DNA from: Patescibacteria group bacterium
GTDB taxonomy: Bacteria > Patescibacteriota > Saccharimonadia > Saccharimonadales > UBA4665
Assembly: GCA_030271625.1 (NCBI GenBank)
Contig: JARXKN010000001.1
Span: forward strand, 62,001 to 126,000
Length of the DNA stretch: 64,000 nt
Reading direction: 5' to 3'
Below are positions 17,521 to 26,986 of the stretch, in pieces. The translations under genes and the position numbers were made by a program. Under the pieces are notes generated by a model. That model did no database searches and had not been told where the DNA came from. It saw nothing but the letters and a program-made list of their open reading frames with translations. Positions within the stretch are counted from its first letter, which is position 1; each line of letters opens with the position of its first letter.

Positions 17521-17970
17521 ATGTTTTTGCAGTATCGAACCGGCCTAGCGACGCTGGTTCAATTTATAAGCTTGTGTCTATTGGGCATCCTCAACACCGC
17601 TGACTCGGTGATTTCTACCTGCACTAGTCATCATAGTACCTGTATTAGTAACCTGTTGGTGTCGGTTATCTTCTACCTGCTGATGGCGGCTTGGTTTGGC
17701 GGCCTATGGGTGATTGGTTACAGCGCCCAAGAGCGACGCAGCCGTCGACTGGCCTTGCTGCTTATCGGCCTGGAGTTACTAGTGCTGCTGGTAGCGGCCT
17801 TTAACGCTCAGCATCACGCCAATTTCATTAACTTGCTCACGAGTGCCATCGATAGCTTGCTGGCCATTTGGGTTATCCTATTGGCCTGGCGACTCAGCCG
17901 CTCTAAAGGCGGCCGGATTGTATCTAGCCAACAGGCTCGTCAGCGGCGCCATCCTCCAACCAGCCTATAG
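17521..17970 (+). CDS. Four-helix membrane protein, 149 aa
   Basis: Four hydrophobic segments (about residues 10-28, 40-65, 78-96 and 100-122) and a basic C-terminal tail (RQRRHPP) indicate a small polytopic inner-membrane protein. No family is recognised. TATACT at 17509-17514 ends six bases before the ATG, with no ribosome-binding site, which supports both the start and a leaderless message. It converges on the 87-aa gene. Confidence 0.65.
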   Translation: MFLQYRTGLATLVQFISLCLLGILNTADSVISTCTSHHSTCISNLLVSVIFYLLMAAWFGGLWVIGYSAQERRSRRLALLLIGLELLVLLVAAFNAQHHANFINLLTSAIDSLLAIWVILLAWRLSRSKGGRIVSSQQARQRRHPPTSL

Positions 17971-18234
17971 CTATTTACAGATACTGGACTGTGAACCGAG
18001 TAATGTCGTGAGGCTATCGTTACTACAAAGCTGACTTTTAATGTCTAGGTTCTTGGAGGTTTGCTGCTGGAAGTTCTCTAGCTTCTTGACGGAGTTATTA
18101 GCAGCCGTGATGACACTGTAGAGCGCAATCCCACCAATGATAAAACCAATAATAATGGTGCAGCCAAAGAAGGTTATCCAAAAGTTGAGAAATTTGAGCT
18201 GACGAACAATTTGTTTAAGTAAGGCTTCATCCAT
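17971..18234 (-). CDS. Single-pass membrane protein with coiled tail, 87 aa
   Basis: The product has one long hydrophobic helix (about residues 17-42) preceded by a basic segment and followed by a polar, helix-prone stretch (NNSVKKLENFQQQTSKNL) and two C-terminal cysteines. No family is recognised. TATACT at 18241-18246 ends six bases before the ATG. The gene abuts the stop of the convergent four-helix membrane gene without a gap. Confidence 0.65.
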   Translation of the reverse strand: MDEALLKQIVRQLKFLNFWITFFGCTIIIGFIIGGIALYSVITAANNSVKKLENFQQQTSKNLDIKSQLCSNDSLTTLLGSQSSICK

Positions 18235-18251
18235 GAACTAAGTATAACCGA

Positions 18252-18560
18252 CTACTGAGCATAACTGGCGTAGAGGGGCGGAATTTCGTGTCGCAACGTC
18301 AAGCGACCAGTCGAAATTGCAAACTGCGAACGTTGTAGCTGACGGCGACCAAGTCCGCGCATCGTCTCGCCGAGGTGTAGCCCACCAACTTCAACCATAG
18401 CCTGCCTATTAGCGTAGGCTTCGGCAGTCGCAACGCCGGCCGCTACAAACTTACCGTCGCCTTCACCGTCACCACTACGCTGCGCGACTTCTGTTGGCGG
18501 ATAGGCATTGCTGCCGCCACCGGCCGTTGTTAAGACTGGTTTGTCTACTAATGATTGCAT
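18252..18560 (-). CDS. Hypothetical protein, 102 aa
   Basis: This is an unrecognised soluble protein rich in Gly, Ala and Arg. The start at 18560 is preferred over one eight codons upstream because a GGGGG ribosome-binding-type sequence lies before it. The composition is unusual and no homology is evident, so it could be a lineage-specific protein or, less likely, a chance frame. The C-terminal half (HLGETMRGLGRRQLQRSQFAIS) looks helical and basic. Confidence 0.5.
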   Translation of the reverse strand: MQSLVDKPVLTTAGGGSNAYPPTEVAQRSGDGEGDGKFVAAGVATAEAYANRQAMVEVGGLHLGETMRGLGRRQLQRSQFAISTGRLTLRHEIPPLYASYAQ

Positions 18561-18641
18561 AGCTAACCCCCTGCTTATCCGCACACTATGCGCGCCGGTG
18601 CGGCAAACGTCAGTGAAAATACGTACTGAAGGGCTATGGTT

Positions 18642-21293
18642 TTACAAAGCGCCCCAGTTATCGGCTATAGTAACGTCGACATCAAGTCGAACCGGAAGCT
18701 TATAGACTTGCTCCATTTCGTCCTTAAGCAGATGAGCTATGTCTTCGGCGCCAGCAGCTGGGCATTCTACCAGAATGGAGTCGTGAATTTGTAAGAGCTG
18801 CTTAGATTCTGGGAATTCAGCCTGTAATCGGTTTTGGACTTTAATCATGGCAAGCTTCATTAAGTCAGCTTCGGTACCCTGAATCGGCATATTAATGGCC
18901 GCGCGCTCAGCACCCTGTCGCACCATAAAGTTACTCGATGTAATATCGGGCATCGGTCGCCGACGGCCGTGTAGCGTTTCAACATATCCATCCTGGCGGG
19001 CTTGGGTAAGTAGTCGGTCCATATAATCAAATAAGGGCTTACGAAGGGCTTTGTATTTATCAATAAATGTCACAGCTTGTTCATGGGTCATGCTGGCAGC
19101 GATTGCAAGGCCGTGCGGACTCATGCCATACAAAATACCGAAGTTAATTACCTTGGCGGCTTGGCGCATCCCTTTGGTGACATCTTCAATTTCTCGGCCA
19201 TAGACCTGGGCAGCAGTGGCGGTGTGGATGTCAGCGCCCCGATTAAACATATCAATTAGCTCGGTATCATTGGCAAGTACGGCAGCCAATCGCAGTTCAA
19301 ACTGAGAATAATCGGCACTCACAAGTTTTTTACCTTCCGCAGCCACAAAAGCGGTGCGAATCCGTCGGCCTAAATCGGTACGGGTCGGTATATTTTGTAA
19401 ATTAGGGTCGGTACTACTAAGACGGCCGGTTTGGGCAATCGTTAAGTTAAATGTAGTGTGCAACCGCGAGGCTTCGTCGACTAATTTTGGCAAGGCATCG
19501 ATGTAGGTATTTTTTAATTTGGCCACCTCACGATACTGCGTAATGAAATCAATAATTTCGTGACTTCCCCGCAGTTTATCAAGCTCGCTAGCAGCGGTAC
19601 TGAAGCCCGTTTTACCCTTCTTAATACCGCGGCTTGGTAAACCCATAGTTTCGAACAGAATGTCGGCTAATTGCGCTGGTGATCCGATATTAAACTCTTG
19701 ACCGGCATGGCCATAAATCTGCTGTTGCAGGTCGGAAATAGTGTCGTTAACCTCATTTGCAAAGTTGTGGAGGTAGTCAGTGTCTAAATGAATACCTTCG
19801 TACTCCATTTCGGCCAGCACCGTAATGACGGGCCACTCAATATCATGCGCTAGCTTTTGCACTTTTGGCAGTTCGGCCAAGTCTTTTGCTTGCTGCTTGT
19901 GTAAAGCCGTCAAGACAGCGATTATTTCGGCAGCGCGGCTCATAACCTCTTGGGTATCGATATCTTCAAAAGCTGAACCATCATAGGCCAAATCGGCCTG
20001 GGCTAGTTCGGTCAGTGATTGTTCGCGGCGTAAACTGTTTAACAAAAAGGCGCCGACCAATACATCATGGCTCACGGCTGGTAAGCGAATGCCTAGCGCC
20101 AAGAAGACTTTTAGCGTCGATTTAACATCGTAGCCGACAACCGCCCCTAGTTTTCCAAGCGCAGCATGGAGTGCTGACTGGCTCAGCTTAGTAAGATCGA
20201 GGGTGTAAACTTTTGCTGGCTCAGCACTGATAATGAGCACTTGTGGATTTCGACCATGCTTACCGGCTGCTCGGGAATAGACATAGACTGGCTGGTCGGC
20301 TGGCAAAACCAGGGCTTTGAGGGCGGCATCGGTAGTTATAATTGTGTTGCTGCCAGTGCTCAGGGCGGCGCCGGTGTGCGTATTAACACTACTAGTGGGC
20401 ACTTGCATTACATCTGGTAGTTGGCGAGCAAGCGTCCTAAATTCTAGTTTTTGCAGTAAGGCTTGGATGGCAGCCGGGTCAGCTTTGGTGCCGTCAACAG
20501 CCGCTAAATCAAGCTCCATGGGCGCATCAGTCCAGATTCGAGCTAGTTCTCGACTGAGGTAGGCCAAATCTTTACCGGCTACCAACTTCTTGCGCATCGA
20601 CTCTTTAATTAAATCTAGGTTGTCGTAGACATTATCTAAATTATCGTAGAGCTTCAAAAGCTCGAGAGCTCCCTTTTCACCTATTCCCGGCACACCTGGA
20701 ATATTATCGGAACTATCGCCTTTTAAAGACTTCAGGTCCAGGAATTGGCTAACGGCAATGCCATATTTCGTTTCAAAACTTTCTGGTGAATACATTTCTA
20801 TGTTCGATAAGCCGGTTTTGAGGGCGTAGACATGCACCCGGTCATTTATCAGCTGCAGCATGTCCATATCAGAGGTAATCAGGAGCGTTTCAATGTCTTG
20901 GGCGGCAGCTTGCACTGCTAGGGTGCCCATAATATCGTCGGCCTCATAGTCATCTAATTCATACAATGGCCAGCCAAAAGCTTGCAGCAATTCGTGTAGC
21001 ACCGGAATTTGTTCTTTAAAGTCAGCCGGTGCCGGTTTACGGCCAGCTTTATAGGCGGGGTACATTTCGAGTCGTCGTCGAATATTAGTTTTGGGCTTAT
21101 CCCAGGCCACGGCCACATAGTCAGGCTTGAGGCGGCGGATGACCTCAAGAGCCATGGTTGCAAAGCCAAACACCCCACCGGTTGAGATACCCTCTTTGGT
21201 AGTTAAGTTAGGCATGGCGTAATAGCCACGATAGAAAACACTTTTACCATCAATCACTACTAGTCGTTTGCGAGGGGAAGCGGCTGTACTCAT
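18642..21293 (-). CDS. polA: DNA polymerase I
   Basis: Pol I fills gaps and removes RNA primers in replication and repair. The 883-residue protein has an intact 5' nuclease (VIDGKSVFYRGYYAMP, EADDIMGTLA, TSDMDMLQL, SLKGDSSDNIPGVPGIG), a central region with the shape of a 3'-5' exonuclease, and a full family-A polymerase (SADYSQFELRLAA, QAAKVINFGILYGMS, QIHDSILVE). The proofreading motifs are degraded: the FDTET-type motif I is replaced by VYVYSRA and the motif III Asp is not seen, so proofreading is probably absent, as in Taq and Bacillus enzymes. TATACT at 21300-21305 ends six bases before the ATG. Confidence 0.97.
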   Translation of the reverse strand: MSTAASPRKRLVVIDGKSVFYRGYYAMPNLTTKEGISTGGVFGFATMALEVIRRLKPDYVAVAWDKPKTNIRRRLEMYPAYKAGRKPAPADFKEQIPVLHELLQAFGWPLYELDDYEADDIMGTLAVQAAAQDIETLLITSDMDMLQLINDRVHVYALKTGLSNIEMYSPESFETKYGIAVSQFLDLKSLKGDSSDNIPGVPGIGEKGALELLKLYDNLDNVYDNLDLIKESMRKKLVAGKDLAYLSRELARIWTDAPMELDLAAVDGTKADPAAIQALLQKLEFRTLARQLPDVMQVPTSSVNTHTGAALSTGSNTIITTDAALKALVLPADQPVYVYSRAAGKHGRNPQVLIISAEPAKVYTLDLTKLSQSALHAALGKLGAVVGYDVKSTLKVFLALGIRLPAVSHDVLVGAFLLNSLRREQSLTELAQADLAYDGSAFEDIDTQEVMSRAAEIIAVLTALHKQQAKDLAELPKVQKLAHDIEWPVITVLAEMEYEGIHLDTDYLHNFANEVNDTISDLQQQIYGHAGQEFNIGSPAQLADILFETMGLPSRGIKKGKTGFSTAASELDKLRGSHEIIDFITQYREVAKLKNTYIDALPKLVDEASRLHTTFNLTIAQTGRLSSTDPNLQNIPTRTDLGRRIRTAFVAAEGKKLVSADYSQFELRLAAVLANDTELIDMFNRGADIHTATAAQVYGREIEDVTKGMRQAAKVINFGILYGMSPHGLAIAASMTHEQAVTFIDKYKALRKPLFDYMDRLLTQARQDGYVETLHGRRRPMPDITSSNFMVRQGAERAAINMPIQGTEADLMKLAMIKVQNRLQAEFPESKQLLQIHDSILVECPAAGAEDIAHLLKDEMEQVYKLPVRLDVDVTIADNWGAL

Positions 21294-21307
21294 CTGTTCA
21301 GTATAGC

Positions 21308-22327
21308 CTATTCGGGGCTAGCATAGTCTCTTAGTGCGGCGCTACGGGCCGGATGTCGTAGTTTGGCTAAGGCTTTACTTTCTATTTGTCGAATCCGTTC
21401 CCGCGTTAGGCCAATCTGCTTGCCAATTTGATCGAGGGTTTGTGGTTGGCCATCGTTTAGGCCGTGGCGTAATACGAGTACCTTTCGCTCGCGCTCATCA
21501 AGAGTCTCTATCGCTTCCCAGAGCTTAGCTTTCATATCATCGTGCATGACGACTTCGGCGGCTATCGGTGCATCGGTATCCTCTATAAAATCACCGACTG
21601 TCATACCTTCATCGCCGACCCCGGCTTGCAATGAAATAGGTTTTTGACTATCTCTTAAAACTCGCTTTAACTTTTCTGGGGTCAAGTCAGCGGCCGCTGC
21701 AATTTCGTAGAGGCTCGGCTCACGGCTCAGCTCAACTTTTAAATCACGCGTAATCCGACTAACCTTATTGACCACCTCGACGGTATGTACTGGCAACCTA
21801 ATTTCACGCCCGCCCTCTGCTAGGCCACGTGAAATAGCCTGGCGAATCCACCAGGTTGCATAGGTCGAGAACTTAAAGCCTTTACGATAATCAAACTTTT
21901 CTACGCCTCGAACCAGCCCGATATTGCCCTCTTGCACTAAATCTAGTAGGTCCATACCTCTGCCTGCACTGCGTTTTGCAATTGAAACTACCAGCCGCAG
22001 GTTGGCTTCAATAAGTTGTTGCTTAGCCAGTGCACCGTCTTTACTAAGCAATTCTAGCTTTTTTACTTGGCGCTGATATTTCGCCGGCAGCTCTGCCCTG
22101 TTTGCCAGTAGGTGACCTGCGTACAAACCAGCCTCGATTCGTTTCGATATGGTAACTTCTTCTTCGGCAGTCAGTAAGGGGACGCGGCTAATCTCATTAA
22201 AGTAACTCCTGACCGGATCGAGCGCCGACGCAGACTGATCAATATCGAGTATGGCTGCCGGTTCATGGGCAGCTTCGTTGATTGGTTCATACACCGATTC
22301 AGGCATGATTTCAGAATTTTGGCTCAT
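21308..22327 (-). CDS. RNA polymerase sigma-70 factor, second copy
   Basis: This 339-residue sigma-70 protein has region 1.2 (DPVRSYFNEISRVPLLTAEEEV), region 2 ([40 protein letters not shown]), region 3 and region 4 with its helix-turn-helix ([27 protein letters not shown]). It lacks a long region 1.1. A second, longer sigma-70 lies 3.5 kb away in the dnaG operon and is the better primary-sigma candidate. This copy may be a group-2 alternative sigma or a duplicated primary factor. It lies 14 bases upstream of polA and is read in the same direction. Confidence 0.93.
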   Translation of the reverse strand: MSQNSEIMPESVYEPINEAAHEPAAILDIDQSASALDPVRSYFNEISRVPLLTAEEEVTISKRIEAGLYAGHLLANRAELPAKYQRQVKKLELLSKDGALAKQQLIEANLRLVVSIAKRSAGRGMDLLDLVQEGNIGLVRGVEKFDYRKGFKFSTYATWWIRQAISRGLAEGGREIRLPVHTVEVVNKVSRITRDLKVELSREPSLYEIAAAADLTPEKLKRVLRDSQKPISLQAGVGDEGMTVGDFIEDTDAPIAAEVVMHDDMKAKLWEAIETLDERERKVLVLRHGLNDGQPQTLDQIGKQIGLTRERIRQIESKALAKLRHPARSAALRDYASPE

Positions 22328-22404
22328 TCAATCTATAGTGACATGCTGTGGTGACCGATACAAGCATGAGCAAAATCATCGGTAGCACCGTATAATGCTT
22401 ATGT

Positions 22405-25206
22405 ATGGATGATTACCGCCGACTTAATTACTACCGACTAAGTGTGGAAGCCGTCCTAGAAGAGTTGCAGAGTCAGCGCAACGGACTGACTGCCAAGGCG
22501 GCCGCTATAAGGCTGCAAAGCCATGGCCCCAACCAGTTAGAACGCGTAAAACACGAATCAGCCGTGGCCACGTTGCTGCGGCAGTTTAAAAATTTACTAG
22601 TGGTAATGCTGTTAATAAGCGCTGGCTTTTCAATCTATTTACATGACGCCAAAACCGCAACTATTCTGCTGTTAATCGCCCTGCTTAATACGGCCGTCGG
22701 TTACTTTCAGGAGCACAAAGCTGAAAGTCTGATGAAAGGCTTGGAGCAGTTACTGGTGCCGCAGGCCAAGGTGCTGCGTGGTGGCAAATTAACCCTCATT
22801 AGTTCGGTTGAGCTAGTACCCGGCGATGTTGTCTACGTAGAATCCGGCGACAGCATACCGGCTGATTTACGGGTTATAGAGGAGGCGGAATTAGCAACTA
22901 ACGACTTTGCCCTAACTGGCGAGAGTAACCCGAGTCGCAAATTTGTCCACGCTATTAGTGCCGCCGTCCCTTTGGGTAATCGCCATAATTTATTGTTCAT
23001 GGGCACGACCGTCGCAACCGGTACTGGTTACGGCATAGTCATTGGCACTGGCATGCAAAGTGAGTTGGGGCGGATTGCCAGCCTCAGCCAAGCAACGCCG
23101 GCCGAAGCTTCGCCGCTCCAAAAAGAGATGCAGCACTTAGCTAAACGGATTGCGCAAGGTACAGCCGTGCTGGCTTTGGCGCTTACCTTCATTGCGCTTA
23201 AATCTAATCTAAACCTCCACGATGCAGTGCTGTTTGGGATTGGCATTGGCGCCGCTATGATTCCCACCGCCCTGATTGCCGAAGTTAACATTACTCTAGC
23301 CCAAGCCGCCGGCCGCCTGGCCAAAGCCAAAGCACTGGTAAAAAAACTGGCGGCTGTTGAAACCCTTGGCTCAACTAACTTCATTTTGACCGACAAGACC
23401 GGCACGTTAACTAAGAATGAAATGACCGTTGAGCAGCTGTTGATTGGCCGCACCATATATAAGACCACCGGTACCGGCTATGAAGCCAATGGCAGTATCG
23501 TATCTGAGCGCGGCAAGGTCGTAAGTGCCAAAAAACTTACCGACCTGGCCTTCTTTTTTGCCACTGGCGCCCTTGCCAGTAACGCTAGGGTCAATCCGCC
23601 AGATAGTGAACACATCGATTGGTACGTTGTTGGTGACCCGACAGAAGGTTCGCTTATTACCTTAGCTCGCAAAGCTGGTCTTGATCCCGATGCCTGGGAC
23701 GCTGACAACCCAGAAGTTAAAGAATTTCAGTTTGACTCAGCCCGCAAGCTGCTCAGCTCAGTACGTTTAAGTGACGGTCGACTAATGGTCTACACCAAGG
23801 GAGCCCCAGAAAGCGTTCTCGAGCGCAGCGTCGATATGTGGGACCATGGCCACGTCCGTCAGCTAACAGCTGCTGATCGGACTCATTTTGCCGACTACAA
23901 CCAAAAACAGGCCCACAGTGCGCGCCGTAATTTGGCGTTTGCCTATCGGCTACTACCGGCCAAAACCAATCCCAAAAAACTTGATATGGCCGCGGTCGAG
24001 AGCCAGTTAACTTTCTTAGGTATGGTCAGTATGTCCGATCCGCTACGCGAAGCTGTGCCGGCAGCTATGACAGCCGCCGCTGACGCCCATATTAAAGTCT
24101 CGATTATTACCGGTGACTTTCCAGCCACTGCCAAAGCTATTGCCGTTAAGGCTAACTTGGGCAAAGTTATAACCGTAGTTTTGGGGGATGAACTAGAAGG
24201 CTTAGCTGACAGCCAGATATTGCAGCTGGTTGAACGTGGCGGCACCGTCTTCTCTCGGGTAGCTCCGGAAGACAAACTACGGATTGTTGAAATCGTGAAA
24301 CGCAGCGGACACATTGTGGCTGTAACTGGTGATGGTATTAACGATGCCCCGGCTCTCAAACGCGCCGATATTGGCGTGGCCATGGGCCGGACCGGTACTG
24401 ATGTGGCTAAGAATGCTGCTGAAATTATCCTGCTTGATGACAGTTTCACGACCCTGGTAGGAGCGATAGGCGAAGGCCGACTAACGTATCAAAATATTCG
24501 TAAAGCGGCGCGCTGCGTACTAACCGCTAATGCTGGTGAGCTATTTACCGTGTTACTGGGCTTAGTAGCCCTATCGGCTTTTCATATTTCGCCGGCTATC
24601 ACCCCTATCCAAATCTTGGCGATCGATATCGTGGCTCAATTACTGCCAATCACGGCGCTCGGCTGGGACACACCGTTATCGCGTCTCATGAAGGAAAAGC
24701 CGCGTAACCCCCACGATCACATTATTAATAAGCGGGCTGTCTTGGGATTCATGGGCTTCGGCGCCTTAGCGGCGTTGTTGAGCTATGGTAACTACTTGTT
24801 CTTCTTTATCCGCCATCACCTGAGTCCAGAGTTTATTGCCACCGATACACCGATGTATCTGCAAGCTACCACCCTGACCTGGCTGTCTTTAGTACTGTGT
24901 CTAAATGTCTATCTTTTCTTTGAACGGGCCGATGCCCACGAAAACTTCTTCACCAGTTACCTATGGGGCAACAAAAAGTTACTCGCTGCCTTTGGCGGTT
25001 CATTTTTCTTAATTGCTAACATTATCTACAACCCATGGGTGCAGCCCTACTTCAGCACCGCTAGCCTTAGCCTAAGTGACTGGCTAACCGCCGTAGTGGC
25101 GGCTGGGCTGTACTTTAGCTTCCGCCTTAGTCAACGCCAAACCCGTAAGCACTCCCGCCATGCCGTGCTGGAACTACACCACAGCGTACACCCTACTAAG
25201 TCGTAA
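22405..25206 (+). CDS. P2-type cation-transporting ATPase
   Basis: This is a 933-residue P-type ATPase with the standard order: N-terminal cytosolic domain, M1-M2, actuator domain with TGES (ALTGESNPSRK), M3-M4, the phosphorylation site DKTGTLT (Asp330), the nucleotide-binding domain with KGAPESVLE, the hinge VTGDGINDAPALKRADIGVAMG, and M5-M10. Overall layout fits Ca2+ or Na+/K+-type (P2) pumps. The M4 ion-site motif reads PTALIAEV instead of PEGLPA, and M6 reads AIDIVAQLLP where calcium pumps have a Thr-Asp pair. The transported ion therefore cannot be named. TATAAT ends eight bases before the ATG at 22405. Confidence 0.92.
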   Translation: MDDYRRLNYYRLSVEAVLEELQSQRNGLTAKAAAIRLQSHGPNQLERVKHESAVATLLRQFKNLLVVMLLISAGFSIYLHDAKTATILLLIALLNTAVGYFQEHKAESLMKGLEQLLVPQAKVLRGGKLTLISSVELVPGDVVYVESGDSIPADLRVIEEAELATNDFALTGESNPSRKFVHAISAAVPLGNRHNLLFMGTTVATGTGYGIVIGTGMQSELGRIASLSQATPAEASPLQKEMQHLAKRIAQGTAVLALALTFIALKSNLNLHDAVLFGIGIGAAMIPTALIAEVNITLAQAAGRLAKAKALVKKLAAVETLGSTNFILTDKTGTLTKNEMTVEQLLIGRTIYKTTGTGYEANGSIVSERGKVVSAKKLTDLAFFFATGALASNARVNPPDSEHIDWYVVGDPTEGSLITLARKAGLDPDAWDADNPEVKEFQFDSARKLLSSVRLSDGRLMVYTKGAPESVLERSVDMWDHGHVRQLTAADRTHFADYNQKQAHSARRNLAFAYRLLPAKTNPKKLDMAAVESQLTFLGMVSMSDPLREAVPAAMTAAADAHIKVSIITGDFPATAKAIAVKANLGKVITVVLGDELEGLADSQILQLVERGGTVFSRVAPEDKLRIVEIVKRSGHIVAVTGDGINDAPALKRADIGVAMGRTGTDVAKNAAEIILLDDSFTTLVGAIGEGRLTYQNIRKAARCVLTANAGELFTVLLGLVALSAFHISPAITPIQILAIDIVAQLLPITALGWDTPLSRLMKEKPRNPHDHIINKRAVLGFMGFGALAALLSYGNYLFFFIRHHLSPEFIATDTPMYLQATTLTWLSLVLCLNVYLFFERADAHENFFTSYLWGNKKLLAAFGGSFFLIANIIYNPWVQPYFSTASLSLSDWLTAVVAAGLYFSFRLSQRQTRKHSRHAVLELHHSVHPTKS

Positions 25207-25786
25207 TAATTTGGGTTATCGCCGTTTCCAGGCTGCTAGTATCGGCACCGTTATTCTCAATGAAAACGTCAGATAGATCTTTTACTCCAGAACTGTTGAG
25301 GTTGGCAGCATCGCCGCCCTCGGGTGTGTGCATTTCGGCGGCTTCTTCTGATAGGAACTGCTCAAAGGTTTTGTTGTCTTCTTCGGCGCGGCCGCGCTCG
25401 GCTTTGTTGCGCTGGATACGGTCATACCGCGTTTGCGGATCGGCATCGACCCACACCATAGTGCCGTTCATCTCGTGAATCCGATCGGCTTCCCCTGGGT
25501 TGCGGATCGAAGCCATAACCACTCCTTGGTATTGGTCTTTAACTGTTTCGAATTGTGCGACGGCTTTATCAACTAGGACGCCCAACCCGAGCTCTCGACG
25601 CCATTCGGCACTAATCTCGCGTAAGACTTCCCGCTCCACTGGCTGGTTACGACGTTGCGCCTCGGTCCGCAGTAAATCGGTAACCGAAATAAACAGATAG
25701 CCATGCTGCTCAGCTAAAATCTGGCCGACGGTATCTTTACCTGACCCGTTGGTGCCACCCAGACCAATAATCTTAAAGCTATGCAT
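25196..25786 (-). CDS. P-loop nucleotide kinase-like protein
   Basis: The 196-residue protein begins with a Walker A motif GTNGSGKDT and has features of small P-loop kinases: a DLLRTEAQRR lid-type segment, a SIRNPGEADRI strand, and a WVDADPQTRYDRIQRN helix with Arg residues. It resembles dephospho-CoA kinase and the adenylate-kinase/AAA_18 group without matching one closely. It lies four bases after rpoD, in the dnaG-rpoD operon, and overlaps the convergent P-type ATPase by 11 bases. The substrate is unknown. Confidence 0.75.
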   Translation of the reverse strand: MHSFKIIGLGGTNGSGKDTVGQILAEQHGYLFISVTDLLRTEAQRRNQPVEREVLREISAEWRRELGLGVLVDKAVAQFETVKDQYQGVVMASIRNPGEADRIHEMNGTMVWVDADPQTRYDRIQRNKAERGRAEEDNKTFEQFLSEEAAEMHTPEGGDAANLNSSGVKDLSDVFIENNGADTSSLETAITQIITT

Positions 25787-25789
25787 AGG

Positions 25790-26986
25790 TTATTTAATGT
25801 AATCGTGAAGTTTCTTAGCGTCGCGGTGCTTGCGTAATTTAGCCAAGGCTTTAGCTTCAATCTGACGGATGCGCTCCCGAGTAACGCTAAATTCCTGTCC
25901 AACTTCTTCGAGGGTGTGGCTCTTGCCATCTTCTAAACCAAAACGCAGCTTGAGAATTTTTTGTTCGCGTTCGGTTAAAGCGCCGAGCATATCTTTGACC
26001 TGCTCTTTTAGGAGCTGGCCGGTAGCTGATTCTTCAGGAGACACGGTATCTTCGTCTTCAATAAAGTCAGCTAAAACGGAATCTTCTTCATCATCACGGA
26101 TAGAGGCATCAAGACTTGAAATATCCTGCTTAATCTTCATGATGTGTTCCACCTTGTCGACTTCGATTTCCATGGCCTTAGCAATTTCTTCGTTAGACGG
26201 CTCACGGTTGAGTTCCTGCGTTAAGCGACGCTGGGTCCGCAGCAACTTATTAATGGTTTCGACCATGTGCACTGGAATTCGGATAGTCCGAGCTTGGTCA
26301 GCGATGGCCCGCGTAATAGCTTGGCGGATCCACCAGGTAGCGTAAGTCGAGAACTTAAAGCCCTTATCGGGGTCGAACTTTTCGACGGCCCGCAGTAGAC
26401 CGGTGTTGCCTTCTTGAATCAGGTCGAGCAGATCTAGTCCACGACCAACATATCGCTTGGCAATCGATACGACGAGACGCATATTAGCTTCAGCCATCTG
26501 GTCTTTGGCATCTTTTTCGCCAGCGACAACCCGGTTGGCTAGTGCTAACTCTTCTTCGGAAGATAATAGTGGAATCTTACCAATTTCCCGGAGGTACAAA
26601 CGAACAGAGTCGTCGGCCACGTCATCATCGAGGTAAACAGCAGTGGTGGCGTCAATATCTTCTTCTTCCGCTTCTTCTTCTGCCCACTCGTCGGTAAAGG
26701 CGGCGGCATCTGGTTCGGTGGTAGTAATTTCGATGTTACCTTCAGCCAGTTCCGTAAAAAGCGCGTCAAGAATTTCGGCGTTTTCAGCGGTTTCTGGAAT
26801 CATGGCGATAATGTCACGCTGATCAATTTTTCCGGTCTCTTTAGCCTTGGCTAACAGATCAACCTTATGCTCGGCGCTGGTTTTGGCATCGCGCAGCACT
26901 TTATTAGCTTTTTCGGCATCTTTTTGAGCTTTAATCTCTTCTTTAGTTGGTTTTGGTTTAGTAGGTGCCTTAGGTTTTTTCGCCAC
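25790..26986 (-). CDS. rpoD: RNA polymerase primary sigma factor
   Basis: The 398-residue sigma-70 has an acidic and lysine-rich N-terminal region (about residues 1-125) with region 1.1-like character, then region 1.2 ([19 protein letters not shown]), region 2 ([40 protein letters not shown]), region 3 and region 4 ([30 protein letters not shown]). Its start overlaps the end of dnaG by 17 bases. The dnaG-rpoD pairing is the classic macromolecular synthesis arrangement and supports its role as the housekeeping sigma factor. Confidence 0.95.
   Translation of the reverse strand: MAKKPKAPTKPKPTKEEIKAQKDAEKANKVLRDAKTSAEHKVDLLAKAKETGKIDQRDIIAMIPETAENAEILDALFTELAEGNIEITTTEPDAAAFTDEWAEEEAEEEDIDATTAVYLDDDVADDSVRLYLREIGKIPLLSSEEELALANRVVAGEKDAKDQMAEANMRLVVSIAKRYVGRGLDLLDLIQEGNTGLLRAVEKFDPDKGFKFSTYATWWIRQAITRAIADQARTIRIPVHMVETINKLLRTQRRLTQELNREPSNEEIAKAMEIEVDKVEHIMKIKQDISSLDASIRDDEEDSVLADFIEDEDTVSPEESATGQLLKEQVKDMLGALTEREQKILKLRFGLEDGKSHTLEEVGQEFSVTRERIRQIEAKALAKLRKHRDAKKLHDYIK

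Noticed and set aside
18573-18605. GC-rich hairpin (CCGCAC...GTGCGG) upstream of the 102-aa gene
   Set aside because: The stem is only 6 bp with a large loop and no T run or known motif; it could be chance.
21826-21834. CACGTGAAA half-site inside the second sigma-70 gene, resembling half of the parS core
   Set aside because: The left arm reads GGC instead of TTT, so only one half matches; not counted with the tsaD cluster.
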